From Dryocosmus kuriphilus (taxonomy: Eukaryota; Arthropoda; Insecta; Hymenoptera; Cynipidae), in the NCBI GenBank assembly GCA_038277395.1, contig CM076190.1, forward strand, positions 188,358,001-188,422,000: 64,000 bases of DNA, read 5' to 3'. Shown in pieces: positions 48,501 through 60,379 of the stretch. The translations under genes and the position numbers were made by a program. The number at the start of each line of letters is the position of its first letter. Positions within the stretch are counted from its first letter, which is position 1. The notes under the pieces are model-generated. The model had not been told where the DNA came from and did no database searches. It saw only the letters and a program-made list of their open reading frames with translations.

Positions 48501-48862
48501 CTTTTAATCAGACAGATGCAAAGAATAAAAATCTGTGTTCACTTGTACCGACTAATATTCAGAGGGTCGTGGAATATCCTTATAATTTTTCAAAATATTC
48601 AGTAACCACTTTTGTCCCCAAAAGTCTTTTTTATAACTCTAACAATTTTTTATTGATCAAGATCTACCGTTCCTTCGCCATTTGGCACTCTTGCTCTTTC
48701 TAGAAAACTTTTTGGTGGATGCTCGTTGGCACTATCATGGGCGCGGCGCCTCTCTAAGTTTAGCCCTGCCTCTTTCCATTTTATGAAATAGTTTCTTCAG
48801 GCAATGCAGTCACGTATTTCTTCTACAATCTCGACCTCATGGAAGTGTAATTGACATAACCT
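45555..48862 (-). pseudogene. THAP/P-element-like transposase, heavily broken
   Basis: Reading leftwards: a THAP C-terminal scrap (LCQLHFHEVEIVEEIRD, 48862-48800) and HPPKSFLERARVPNGEGT (about 48700). Next is a helical segment (47827-47438) with LRPKQQVAVQACFEASKLAD, RYKAQWIYELLLLRFKSKK and LRRDGILTLP. A DDE-like core follows in changing frames: ALVITFQPFIGKSVQTIGCF (about 47270), SKGSASGTVLYKIILQGLAL, IVTDGAAWNRAMWKEFGVT (about 47110), VPHSCDAERPL and FFSDYPQL. The C-terminal part (45993-45555) has NDHSDSILFIQIYEVMSTYS, SLVKSPKGSNVEG, VIEHDY-like and YALSFISGYESRKGTHFSK, with a late Cys pair reduced to one (VCYDRLETLV). This order matches insect P-element-related transposases with an N-terminal THAP finger. 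Many stops and frameshifts are present. No terminal repeats were found. Confidence 0.75.
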
Positions 48863-50229
48863 TATGTCATCCTTTTAATTTTTATCAGGACTTTTGATGG
48901 CGTCCTGAACTGGCTTTGAAAAAGTTCTTTCTATGAAAAAACAGTAACCCAAAAAATTCAATAGATAAATTCAAAAAACCTCCAGGTCCTATAAAATATC
49001 TCTGGGGAAACAATTGTCCAAACTTAAATATTTTTTTCAAATATAATTTCTGTTATGATCCTGTAAGCATCCAATTATTGCATCAATGATGCACCGACAT
49101 CTTCTGCCAACTTTCTTTATTGTTCATAGCAAAAATATATATATTCAATCTTAGGTAGATAGGTAAAATGATTTTACTTTTATAATACGCTGTCTATATA
49201 ATATATAGTTTACTTACGGGCACTCAAAACCCAAAATTTCATCCATTCTCACCCTTCTCTTGCGGTTTACGAGATATCTGTTCTTCAAATTTATAGTAAT
49301 TTTAGCATCCGAATATAGGAACAAAAACAGCCATCGATATGTTGCGTTAATTTTGCCCTAATATTGCCCGCGTTGCAGGAAATATGGGTGCAACATGGTT
49401 CAGGCAATATTGTGTGCTAATATGGGTTCCCAAATTGCTTCAGAGCCCGAGAACCGTTTAGAAAACATGACTTGTTAAGATGCTAAAAACAATCCACCTT
49501 ACATACATTTCGAAAAAATTATTTTATACGCATTAATTTAATAGAAAGTGCATCTCAACAAATGCTAACACATAAGTCACCTGTATATTTTATTTTGAAA
49601 ATAAATTTTGTCATATCTTGTCACAAAATGCTTTACGTGTGCGGTATATAAAAACTAAGTAACCGTCCATCTCTCTCTCTCCCTGTGCCTTGTTGCCAGA
49701 GTCATAGCCATTAAAAAAAAACACTTCGCACATGTTCGCCAACACTTACTAAGTGGAGAAACACTTTTTAAACAATAACCAAGGTTTGGTAGAATAAACT
49801 TGCTTTTGAACCTGCGCAACCGAACAAATTAATACAGTTTTAAGCTATGTTTATACCGGTAGATAATTTTTCGTCGCTTGATTTTCGCAATTCCTCCATT
49901 TTACATACGAAGCGCTTGTGTTCCGAAAGACATGGGAATCACAGGGTAGTACTTCTTTGCACGTAACCTTTCATAGTGAGTCGGGGGAATTCGATTCGTT
50001 CGTATGACAGGGTGAGGTTAGAAAATACGATTAATTCAAGTCGCGTTCCCTAAACTATTAGATAGGTCTCATTACAATTTTCTTTGGTTTACTTTGATGT
50101 CGTGGAAAGCGAGAACCTCTGAATACTTTGCGAAAGTCATCCACTTTCCGCACAAGAGGGTGAATGTGAAGAACGCAGGGAAGTCGCTATTTTCCGGAGT
50201 CTAAAGAGACACGAAAATCGAAGTTTTCC
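48863..50229. other. No gene recognised
   Basis: Mixed AT-rich sequence with a short (CT)n near 49670. No long open frame on either strand. Confidence 0.4.
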
Positions 50230-53200
50230 GCAGACGTGCCATGATAAAAATTTTAAAACCAGTATAATATATTTTTTTATACGGGTTTTTCATTAATTTT
50301 GATCATATTATTGACCTCTTTAACCGTTATCAAAGTTTCCAGTTTCTGATATTGTTATGAGTATTTTATGTTTTAAATACCTTCCGATTTTTTACGGTAA
50401 TTTTAAATATTATAATTTGTAATTAAAACCTGCTATCTCCTTCTTACCCTTTGATAACCCCAGATGATCCAATAAGAAAAAAATAGCGTTGATTTTATTA
50501 ACGAAAGAATTTCATTAAACCAATGAAACAGATTGTACTGTTGGGTTTTTTTTAAGATTTCAGCCAAGTTTTGAGATATGTAAGGCAATTTTCGCCCCAA
50601 CTTAAATGTTTTTATCAAAATCATCAGTTAAATTTTTGGTTAAAAAAAATATTCCACACTTTTTGCCTGAAAATTCAACTTTTTGTTAATAACCTATGGG
50701 TATGGTCAAATTAAACGAGTTGCTGTTGAAAACACAAATTTTAAAAATGCTATTATTTGCTTGAGAAACTAATAGATTGTTGCCCCCCGAAAGTCCCCCC
50801 GAATATCCCAGCCATGGATAACTGCAGCAAAAACCCGCACAATATTCTCGAACCCTACCCGTATCCCACCCGCTCTACAAACACTGCTTTACAACCCCCC
50901 CCGATAACAATTATATCCGAGAAAGCATTTTCCCGACAGCTACGATACTTTAAACATTAGCAGACTAAATACCCCCCTTTTCCAAACATATTCAATAATT
51001 TTCAAAAAAAATGAGTTGAATCCTCAAAACGAAATAGAAAAAATAGTGTCTCAAATCGGTTTGCAAATTCATGCACGCTCTTCGCTCGCCAGAGTGGACC
51101 CCCCCTAGGCAGACCCGCCCGACCTTGTGGTCCCGCGCCTAGCGCTCTGACTATCGCTTCAATCTCTCTGCGCGTAGCGCTTTTTTTTTAAACTTAGATA
51201 CACTCTGCACCTACGTGTTCGTTGGCCGGTACCCCCCTTATGTACCTTTCAAAATCCTACTTTTAATGACCCAATTTATTAAATGCGTTCTTTGTTAAAA
51301 ATTAGACAACAAGAATTCTATTTTTAATTTCAACACTCTATCGGCTTTAAGGAATACAGTTCCAATTTCTCATCGCGAGACTTATTTTTCGCGCAACGAA
51401 AAGGTTATTTTTTTTTTTAAATGACGGTTCGTGAAAATACAAATTATTATTTTGTCCAATTTTATAAAATTTTCCACAATGCAGATTTCGATTTTTTAAA
51501 AGCAAAACGAATGCAACGTAAGAAAACCGCTTGAACCTTTAAAGAAAAAGAAACACATTCTGTTTTAGCACCAAACATACAGTTTCAAAATAGTAGAAGA
51601 AAATTGAAACCTTAACATGTTTAATGATTCTTTTGACATCTATATGCCAACCAGTTGTTTTTTTCAAATAATTGTTTTTGTATCCCTGAAAACAGTTTAG
51701 CGACGATAATAATGACCAGTTTTCTGTTTGTAAAAACCGTTTTTTTATTGGACAAGACCACTTTACAACTGATTAAAATTAATATTTCTAGACCTGGTAT
51801 ACAACTAATTATTATTTAACCGCCCTATCAAGTAAGTTCTCAAATCAAATCTTAGTAAAAGTATTCAAAACTTATCATAGTCTTAATAAATATTTTTTTT
51901 ACCACAGGGTGGCTATACCACCCCGTCACTGGCAGTATTAATGATTACAGAAAGTGGCAATTTTAAGGGGCTTTAAACGTGGTGACTAACGAAACTCGTT
52001 ATTTTTATTTATGAGTTTTCATGTATAAGCGTTCAAAAGCTGCCAATCCACCCCATCGTATCTTTCTAAACACTTTATCGCGTTCTAGTCAGACACAGTA
52101 CAATTACCATTTACGACAATGAACGACAACAGTAGAAAAATCGTCCAGCCAAAAAAAACCGTACTTCGCCTACATTCAGGGCGTTGAAACACACATGGAA
52201 TTTGATGGAAAATGGGCTCAAGTTTTACACAAATTTTTATTATTACTTTAAATAAAAAATAAAATTATCCCCCCCCACCCCCCTTCCCCTTTGGTTCGCG
52301 AATAGCAAAAATTGTATTTTTCAACAACTGTATACAGTTGATTAGGAAATGTCAACGTTTTGGTTTTACTTTAGTCACTAGTAGCATGTCACGTGATGGA
52401 ATTTTCCTGAGTTTATTTTTCGAGGACATCGAACAACGTCAACCACTGAACAAACTCGACAACGTCAAGACTTTTTTAACAACTAAGACGACACTATGAA
52501 ACATCTTTTTGGATTCCGGGTTCACATAGACGTAAAGAAGATGTTTCGTGAACTTTATCCGCGAAAGTAAATTGTTTGTTTTCACATAAGACCTAATACT
52601 TCCTTATTAGAAAATGCCTAAAAACTGGAAAATACGAATTTGTCAATCCCAATTCTGAGGTTTGAATTTAACTGAAGATTTTTTTTAATTTGTTAAACAA
52701 AGCGTAACTGTTTAATCTTAGACCCAAATATTTAAGTTTTTCATAATAAAGGATATATTCCCCACCAACCATACTGTTCAATTGCTGTCATCCAAAAGGA
52801 AGCGAAAATTTTATCGCCAAACCTAATATAACTTTTTTGTTTCAAAAAATTAAGTTTTGATTCCTTACTATACACTCCCAACCAGGTGTCACATAATTTA
52901 TTCAAGAAATTAAATTTTACACAAACTCCATTTTCAAGAACTCGGAAGGGGAAACCCCTTTAGTTTTTTTCCCCTGGAACGCTAAAATAATAGAAATTCT
53001 TACCAAAAATTTAAACCTTATTAACTTTTTAATAAGTACAATAGAATACTAATGATAATTAACCAAAAATTTTAAAGCGCTTTCAGGCCAAAAAGTATGA
53101 TTTTCCACACAGTAGATTAATTTCTTAGAAATCCATGACTTTCCAAAAAGTGATATTTTTAAAATTTCCAAACAACAGAAATTTTTTTAATAGATATTTA

Positions 53201-53300
53201 CGAATCCAAAAGACACTGTAAACCATATTTTTTATTTTCTTGTATTAGAAAATTAACTTTCAAAAATTTAAATAATGCACTTTTTAGCCGATGTGAATTT
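50230..53300. repeat. Old diverged relative of the 36-39.6 kb repeat, with C-rich runs and a fold-back scrap
   Basis: 50450-50540 ('gattttattaacgaaag', 'aatgaaaccaa'-like words) resembles 38360-38410. 53145-53250 (CATGACTTTCCAAAAAG, then 'aaaagac', then 'taaaccatatt') resembles 37940-38040 and 39420-39500. Between them, 51060-51560 holds 'gcgcgtagcgc'-type words, CTCTATCGGCTTTAAGGAAT and 'gattttttaaaagcaaaacga', which resemble the left part of fold-back arm A (about 3770-4030). Runs of C (50780, 51105, 52270) stand out. There is no gene. Confidence 0.5.
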
Positions 53301-55353
53301 TATGTCCCCCACCCCCTGTTTTCTACCTAAAATATGTATGAACATTTTTATTTTAGAACGAAGATATTGAATACTTCAGATTAGTGAATTGCTTTTTTTT
53401 AGGGCTTCATTAATTAATCATTTTTGAAGGATGCCCTCAATTATCAGTACCTTAATTGGTAAAATCCCTGTCCCCACCCCCCCTTAGTGGACTTCCTTTT
53501 AAAGATCCCAGTTCGACCGATAACTTCGAGAATGACCGCGGCAATGTGACGTCCTACAATCCCCCTAATAATTGTCCGATAAGCAACTCTAGCGATCGCA
53601 TCCCCTGGCTCACCCTGAACAATCACCCATAAGTTTCAGAATTTTCTCGCATAGTCATTTAGTACGGGAATTGCGCGACACGAATTGATGAACAACAACT
53701 CCCCTTCTGCCAAGCAACCCCTCCTGGACCCACCATCCAGCTCTAAAATTCCTGTGCGATAATCAATTTTAAAACTACTACAAAAATTTGAATTGGGGAT
53801 TCCGTCTGAAACGCTGTAGAAAATCTAAAACTTTAGGAGAAAAACGACGTACCCCAAAGTATCGGTGATAGACACACATTTTAGATAGTACCTCTTCACC
53901 ATAGTCGTGTGATATACAAAATACAGGGTAAGCCATAATATTCCATGTTTTTTTTTTAGATATCTTAATCCTGAACGTTGAACGTCCCTAGACAAATGTA
54001 TTTCCATTAATGTCCCCCGTTTCTTATTCCCTTTCCAGTAGCAAATTCCCTTTAAATTACACTTTCCCTCTCGGGTTTTGCATACGATATTACTTATATA
54101 TAAATAGATACTCAAACTGAGATAGTACTGGAGATAGTGCAACAATCATGTCAAGGAACTTTATTATGGAATGGCCAAGAGTCATGTCTGGATGTGCCCG
54201 TGATTATTTGATTTTTTTCCATCAAAAATGTGATAGCAATAGAATAAAGGGAAATAATATTTTGGTTCAACAAAGTTCGACTAACATCCATTTAATTGGA
54301 AGATAAAGTGCCACGAGTGCCTCATATTTTTTACAGTTAATCCTTGCATCATGATTGCGCTATTTAAAGAGGAAGCTATGAATCCTCCAGAATGCCTTCA
54401 CATGTCATTGCTAAAACAAAACGGCAAAAGCCATCGGTTTTACTATTATTTCCTTCTTCTCTCTAATTGATTCTGGTTTCTTTCCATAACTTCATCATGA
54501 AAAATTTTCGAAAACAAAATATCTCTAGTAAACCAACTCCAATTCTCTTTCTCACAATTCTGGACGCTCTATCATAAGCATCCACCGTATTCTATTACTG
54601 GATTCATATCACATTAATACGACTCTCAACTTGCGAGGTTTTAAGATCATGATAACCATTATAAGGCATTTTAATTATGAATATAATTACATCTCTCTCT
54701 GAACTACAAGTAATAATTTATTAAGAAATGGCCTTGTATGCCAATCAACAAGCCAATGATAAAATAACGCATCCAAATAATGAATCCTTTCCCACAGGTC
54801 ATGCATTACATGTGCACACTCAAATAAACTATCAATTAAGAATAATTTATCATTAGAAATTATTTAAAGAAATAGGCGTAACATCCGATATGCGAGTAAA
54901 CTACCAAGTTTTCATTTTACAGTAAAAAGATCTGTATTACGTTAAGTTCTTCAAGAGAGACATTAGGCAGTCCCTATATAATATAAAATACATATATATC
55001 TGCATTCCGAATTTTGAAATAAAAGTCCCCTACATCATTCGTTTAATTAAGAGTTTCACATTCCTCAGTTTTTATAATACTCAATCTCTCTCTTAGAGAG
55101 TAAGATTACCTACACAAAACAATTCTTCTCTTCTCTTTTCGGATTTAATATTACAGCTATTACGGTTTCAAGATTGACTTTCTCTTAAAAAAAAATATCT
55201 TCTGTTCTTCTCTTAAAGTTGCAGTACGTTTTTTGCCTTAAAAATAGTCACACATCATTTGGTTGAAAAATCACATACTGCCCAGTCAATGTAACTTACG
55301 TTTTTTAGGCAATTCTTTAAAAAGACTCTCCTCAACTTGCTATTCCAGCCCAA
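53301..55353. other. No gene recognised; left flank of duplication copy 2
   Basis: Pyrimidine-rich on the plus strand in places. The minus frames at 53444-53626 and 53825-54145 have no family resemblance. Near-identity to copy 1 starts abruptly at 55354. Confidence 0.4.
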
Positions 55354-55714
55354 CGCTGTCATTTTTGGATAATTCTCGGTTCATTTTGAAATTATTGTAA
55401 TAAATCAGAAAATAGTTTTTTTGCGTAAAAAGTTGCTAATCAAAGCAAAAAAAACTCCGCGATCAAATTTGGACGAATTTTGGTCATTTTTGAAATACAT
55501 ATTCCTTTATTTTCACTATAAATGATACGCTCTAATGCCAAATCATTCTTTTACCCTAAGCTGGGCCTATCTGCATGGTTTGAAATTAAATTCGTCCGTA
55601 TTTCTTGGTTAGATAATTTTTTTAAAGGAATTGTGTTTCTTGCTTATCGGTGTATCTACTAATGTATGTTCGGTAAGTGAATTAATGAATAAAACATTTT
55701 AGGTATTAAAAATG

Positions 55715-55720
55715 TTTATT
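55715..55720 (-). promoter_or_regulatory. Poly(A) signal AATAAA of MATH-BTB-BTB copy 2
   Basis: AATAAA on the minus strand about 100 bases beyond the stop codon, identical in position to copy 1. Confidence 0.6.
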
Positions 55721-55818
55721 GAGAGAATTCGTAAGGTTACAAAATATTGACAAAGTATAATGGATAGAAATATAAAAATCGAACATTGTTTTACAATCAA
55801 TTTTATAAAATCTTTCCG

Positions 55819-57432
55819 TTATGAAAATCTCTGTTGATGAATTTCTGTCAGCATCTCATAAAGTAAATGTGGATGAGATTCTGCTAAATTTTTGTTCAAT
55901 ATTGATTTCGGGACAGAATAATGGTGTGAGCTGTCACTCCAGAAGGGACTACCTGCATGTGTAACGAATCTTAAACATTTCTTCTTGAGGTGTTCTGCGT
56001 TGTGATCAGCGGCAAAAATTATTGTTGTTATAACATTGTCCGCAGTCAATTTTTCTTCCAAAATCTTTTCACAAGTCAGTTTCAAATCGTTAATTTCGTA
56101 TTTATCAGATGCAATCAAGATTTCCTGAATGTCATCATCCTCGCTTTCAATTTCGTTGGTGTACATAAATCCAAGGAGTTTCTCAAAAACTGAAGGCCTT
56201 ATGTCTTCTATTGTCACGACACCGGAAGTTGTCTCCTTCATATTATGTGAAAACATCCTGCTGAAGACAGGACTTCTTGCTGATAGAATTAACTTGTGCG
56301 CCGGAAATTCTGAGTCGTCCACTTGAATAACAATGTCGCTAAAATCTGAACTTTTCGCGAATCTTTCAAATCTTTTGTTACAAGCTACTGAGCATATGGT
56401 ACTTTCCTCTTCAACATCAACTTTTTTTAGAAAATTTAAAGTAGACAGATGTGCCAAAATCTCTGTAAGTATTTCTGGTCCTTTCTCAAGTAACTCTTTA
56501 CAGAGACCCAATGTAATAATCTCATCTAACTGCTCATCAATTAAACTCATGCACTTTAAAATTAGTTTCTCTAAATGACTGACTGCGTAAAAAAATTTTC
56601 GATGTTTTTTGCATGACAAAAGAGTGCAAACAACGTTTGCGAGATTCAAATTCTGTACCAAGAAAGCGCAGCAAGACAGAAAAAGAGTGTCAACTCTGAA
56701 ATATAAGGCAGCATCGAAAAGTTCATATACAAGTTCTTCCGTATAAATTGCCTTACCCGTGTAAATACATCTCAACATTTCGTTGACAACCTCAGGCCTC
56801 GTATGCTGAATTTCAAAAAACGATATAGACTTGTCCAGGGCAAGTATATACTGAAAACGGTAACTTCCTAAAGCCAGAATTAACTTGTGCGCTGGAAAAG
56901 TCTGGATTTCGTCAAGACCAACGATTAAGTTTATATCGCTGGAAGTGTTGTCATTAAAAAATTGTGCATAACTTTTAAGATCTAGCTCGAGTTTCTTAAA
57001 TTTGCATATTATTGCAAAACGAAGGCCGCAGTCTTTCAATTCTTTCATATTGATGAATCTGTCAAAACCAAAACGAATTCTTGAACATCCACTGAATTGG
57101 ATCTTACTTTGACGAACTATTTCTCCTCGGACGGGATGGATGAGCGAAACAGTTACATTTAAAACCCGACTAAACCAATCCTGACAATTCTCAAAAAATA
57201 AATTTTTAAGATATAAAGACACGTATCCGTTTTCTGTCGCTTCTTCGCATCCCTCAGTTGATTCTTCTTTTGATCCTGTTTCAAGTGCTCGCGTGATTAC
57301 TAAACGCAATCTATGCGAATGAAGAATTTTTTCCTCCAGAAATGTGGGTGATATTAGTGACACTTTCTCCTTCCAAAATAACTCCACATTTTTTACATCC
57401 CATCGGATTTCGAATTCTTCCTCCTTCGACAT
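55819..57432 (-). CDS. MATH-BTB-BTB protein, intact copy (SPOP-like adaptor with two BTB domains)
   Basis: 537 residues from ATG 57432 (MSKEEEFEIRW), uninterrupted. Residues about 10-145 form a MATH/TRAF-like domain of low similarity (the family's usual substrate-binding module). BTB 1 spans about 155-262 (SDINLIVG, FPAHKLIL at 179-186, EMLRCIYTGK). BTB 2 spans about 353-460 (SDIVIQVDD, FPAHKLILSARSPVFSRMF at 376-394, FMYTNEIE). The tail 461-537 looks like the BACK-type helices after BTB in SPOP. SPOP itself is about 374 residues with one BTB, so the second BTB is unusual. Known for the family: BTB binds cullin-3 and MATH recruits substrates for ubiquitination. The role here is inferred. The coding region has no intron, but TTTTCAG ends 13 bases before the ATG, suggesting a 5' UTR intron. 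BTB 2 is closer to typical BTBs than BTB 1. Confidence 0.92.
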   Translation of the reverse strand: MSKEEEFEIRWDVKNVELFWKEKVSLISPTFLEEKILHSHRLRLVITRALETGSKEESTEGCEEATENGYVSLYLKNLFFENCQDWFSRVLNVTVSLIHPVRGEIVRQSKIQFSGCSRIRFGFDRFINMKELKDCGLRFAIICKFKKLELDLKSYAQFFNDNTSSDINLIVGLDEIQTFPAHKLILALGSYRFQYILALDKSISFFEIQHTRPEVVNEMLRCIYTGKAIYTEELVYELFDAALYFRVDTLFLSCCAFLVQNLNLANVVCTLLSCKKHRKFFYAVSHLEKLILKCMSLIDEQLDEIITLGLCKELLEKGPEILTEILAHLSTLNFLKKVDVEEESTICSVACNKRFERFAKSSDFSDIVIQVDDSEFPAHKLILSARSPVFSRMFSHNMKETTSGVVTIEDIRPSVFEKLLGFMYTNEIESEDDDIQEILIASDKYEINDLKLTCEKILEEKLTADNVITTIIFAADHNAEHLKKKCLRFVTHAGSPFWSDSSHHYSVPKSILNKNLAESHPHLLYEMLTEIHQQRFS

Positions 57433-57439
57433 TTCGACA

Positions 57440-58069
57440 CGCCTCTGAAAATTAATAAAAACAGAAAATACATAACAGTTCTTGATTAATAATTAATTAT
57501 TATTTCTGTTATTAAAGCGTGCATTTAACATTAAAAAATTTTAATTCCTCAAGTGGTGCGCCGGTTAAAAATCGTATTCAGCTCTCAGTATAAATGGTCA
57601 ATATTCTTCTATATCAAAATTTAAAAAAAATGTTAGACAAACTGCCAATATGCTGAATGCTTATTTATGGTGTTATTACACTACAAAAGAAAAAAATAAT
57701 TTACAAATCTAAATAGGGTCCGTAAATTTTTCTCCATTGCTTAGTTGCAGTGAAAAAAAATTGTTAAAGATTGAAACCGCGAAAACATTTATTCAAATTG
57801 GAATTATGTGATATGAAAGTTGACAGCATTTTGACAAGGATTCTCAAACATTCAATTCAATAATGAGTATAAAGTTTGAAACGTTCATTTGAACAAAAAA
57901 TTTTTAAAAAAATATTTTACAATTTTCTTTGCAAATAGTACTTTAAGCATTTCAAAAACAGGTTCTATGCAAAAAAATCTCCGTCTTTTTAATTCTAAAG
58001 ATGAAAAACTACACCTAACGTATACTTTAACGCACGCGAAATCGAAAAATCGCACAAAAAGACCAGAAG
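57440..58069. other. 5' flank of MATH-BTB-BTB copy 2
   Basis: Equivalent of 33300-33929, with the same acceptor and no identifiable first exon. Short frames here are on repeat-edge sequence. Confidence 0.4.
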
Positions 58070-59920
58070 GCAATAAATTTCCGGGGATTTGAAGAATTCA
58101 AAACTTAGTGCCGATAGTCCGTGAACAATAACTGGCAGAAAGAAAACCCGCTCGAAATTCAGAAAACCACCACATTCGAAAAATAACTTAAAAATAAAAA
58201 AATCTCGAAAAAAGCCAGAAGGCAATAAATTTCCGGGAATTTTTAAACGTCAAAAGTTAGTGTCGATAGTCTCTAAAAAATAAATGTCAGAAAAAAACCC
58301 CGCTCGAAATTCAAGAAACCACCCCATGCGAAAAATCACCTAAAACTCGAAAAATCTCGAATAAAGGCCAGAAGGCAAAAAATTTCCGGGGAATTGTAAA
58401 CATCAAAAGTCAGTGCCGATGGTTTGTGAAAAATAACTGGCAGAAAGAAACCCCGCTCGAAATTCAAAAAAAACCACCCCATTCGAAAGATCACCTAAAA
58501 TTCGAAAAATCTCGAAAAAAGACCAAAAAGCCATAAATTTCTCGGGAATTGAAAACGCGAAAATTTAGTGTCGATGGTCTCCGAAAAATAACAGGTAGAA
58601 AGAAAGCCCGCTCAAAACTCCGAAAACCACCCCATGCGAAAAATTATCTAAAAAGCCAAAAATCTCAAAAAAAAGGCCAGAAGGCAATAAATTTCCCGGC
58701 ATTTAAAAACGTCAAAAGTTAGTATCGATATCTCCAAAAAATATCAGGCAGAAAGAAACCCCGCTCGAAATTCAGAAAACCACCCCATGTGAAAAATTAG
58801 CCAAAAATCCGAAAATCTCGAAAAAAGCCAGAAGGTAATAAATTTATGGGGATTTGAAAACGTCAAAAATTATTGTCGATAGTCATCGAAAAATAACTGG
58901 CAGAAATGAACCCTGCTCGAAATTAAAAAACCACTCCATGCGAAAAATCAACTAAAACTCGAAAAATCTCGAATAAAGGCCAGAAGGCAAAAAATTTCCG
59001 GGGATTTGTAAACATCAAAAGTCAGTGCCGATGGTCTGTGAAAAATAACTGGCAGAAAGAAACCCCGCTCGAAATTCAAAAAACTACCCCATGCAAAAAA
59101 AACAACTAAAAATCGAAGAATTTTGAAAAAAGGCCAGAAGCCAATAAATTTCCCGGAATTTGAAAACGTCAAAAATTAGTGTCGATGGTCCCCGAAAAAT
59201 AACTGGCAGAAAGAAACCCCACTCGAAATTCAAAAAAACTACCCCATGCGAAAAATCACCTAAAATTCGAAATATCTCGAAAAAAGGCCAGAAAGCAATA
59301 AATTTCCCGGGATTTGTAAACGTCAAAAGTTAAGTGTCGATAATCACTGAAAAATAAATGCCAGAAAGAAACCCCGCTCGAAATTCAAAAAACCATTTCA
59401 TGAGAAAAATCACCTAAAATTCCAAAAATCTCGAAAAAATACCAGAAGCAGCAATAAATTGCTCGGGATTTGAAAACGTCAAAATTTAGTGTCAATGGCC
59501 TCCGAAAAATAACAGGCAGAAAGAAAGCCCGCTCAAAACTCCGAAAACGACCCCATGCGAAAAATTATCTAAAAATCCATAAATCTCGAAAAAAAGCCAG
59601 AAGGCAATAGATTTCCGAGGATTTGTAAACGTCAAAAGTTAACTGTAGATAATCACTGAAAAATAAATGTCAGAAAGAAACCCCGCTCGAAATTCAAAAA
59701 ACCACTTCATGCGAAAAAGCACCTAAAATTCCAAAAATCTCGAAAAAAGACCAGAGAGCAATAAATTTCTCGGAATTTGAAGACGTCAAAATTTAGTGTC
59801 GATGGTCTCCGAGAAATGAAATGCAGAAAGAAAGCCCGCTCAAAACTCAGAAGACCACCCCATGCGAAAAATTATCCAAAAATCCAAAAATCTTGAAAAA
59901 AAGCCAGAAGTGTTTTGGAG
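58070..59920. repeat. ~153-bp satellite, about 12 units, copy 2
   Basis: Same units in the same order as 33930-35785. Small differences include one extra A in 'gaagaattcaaaac' near 58092, longer or shorter A runs, and a short insertion near 59447. Retention of unit order shows that the whole array was copied as a block, not grown independently. Confidence 0.92.
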
Positions 59921-60379
59921 CACTTAATTCCATTTTTCACACAAAATTGGATTGCAAATTTTTTCATCCATTTTTTTCGACAGCAAAATATCGCCGAGCA
60001 CGCAAAACACTTCTAACCTTTATGCCTCTCACAAGCAAACAAAAAATGTTATATAGCAGAAGTTGTGCTCATATGTTTGGGACAAGTGTACCAACATAAG
60101 GAAAAAAGAAGACGAATATCGACTGTACGCATCCCGTGAAATCCAAAAATTTACCTTAAATTTCGATCACACTCGTATATGGTTTGTTGGCAATTCTTGT
60201 CATTTATTTTACGTCAAAATATGATTTTTCACTCACTTTTTCACGAAACTAAATATCTAAGATTCAAAAATGAAAGACGAAGTTTGGCTGATTTTGAGAA
60301 AAATTGTAAAAATCGCTATTAAAAAAAGTTATTGTAATCACAATAATGGTGTAGCCCAAATAAAATTCATTGAATGTCT
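59921..60379. other. No gene recognised (copy 2 of 35786-36240)
   Basis: Same sequence as in copy 1, with no coding signal. Confidence 0.4.

Noticed and set aside
53444..53626. 60-residue Gly/Ile-rich minus-strand gene
   Set aside because: Short, isolated in pyrimidine-rich sequence, no family match.
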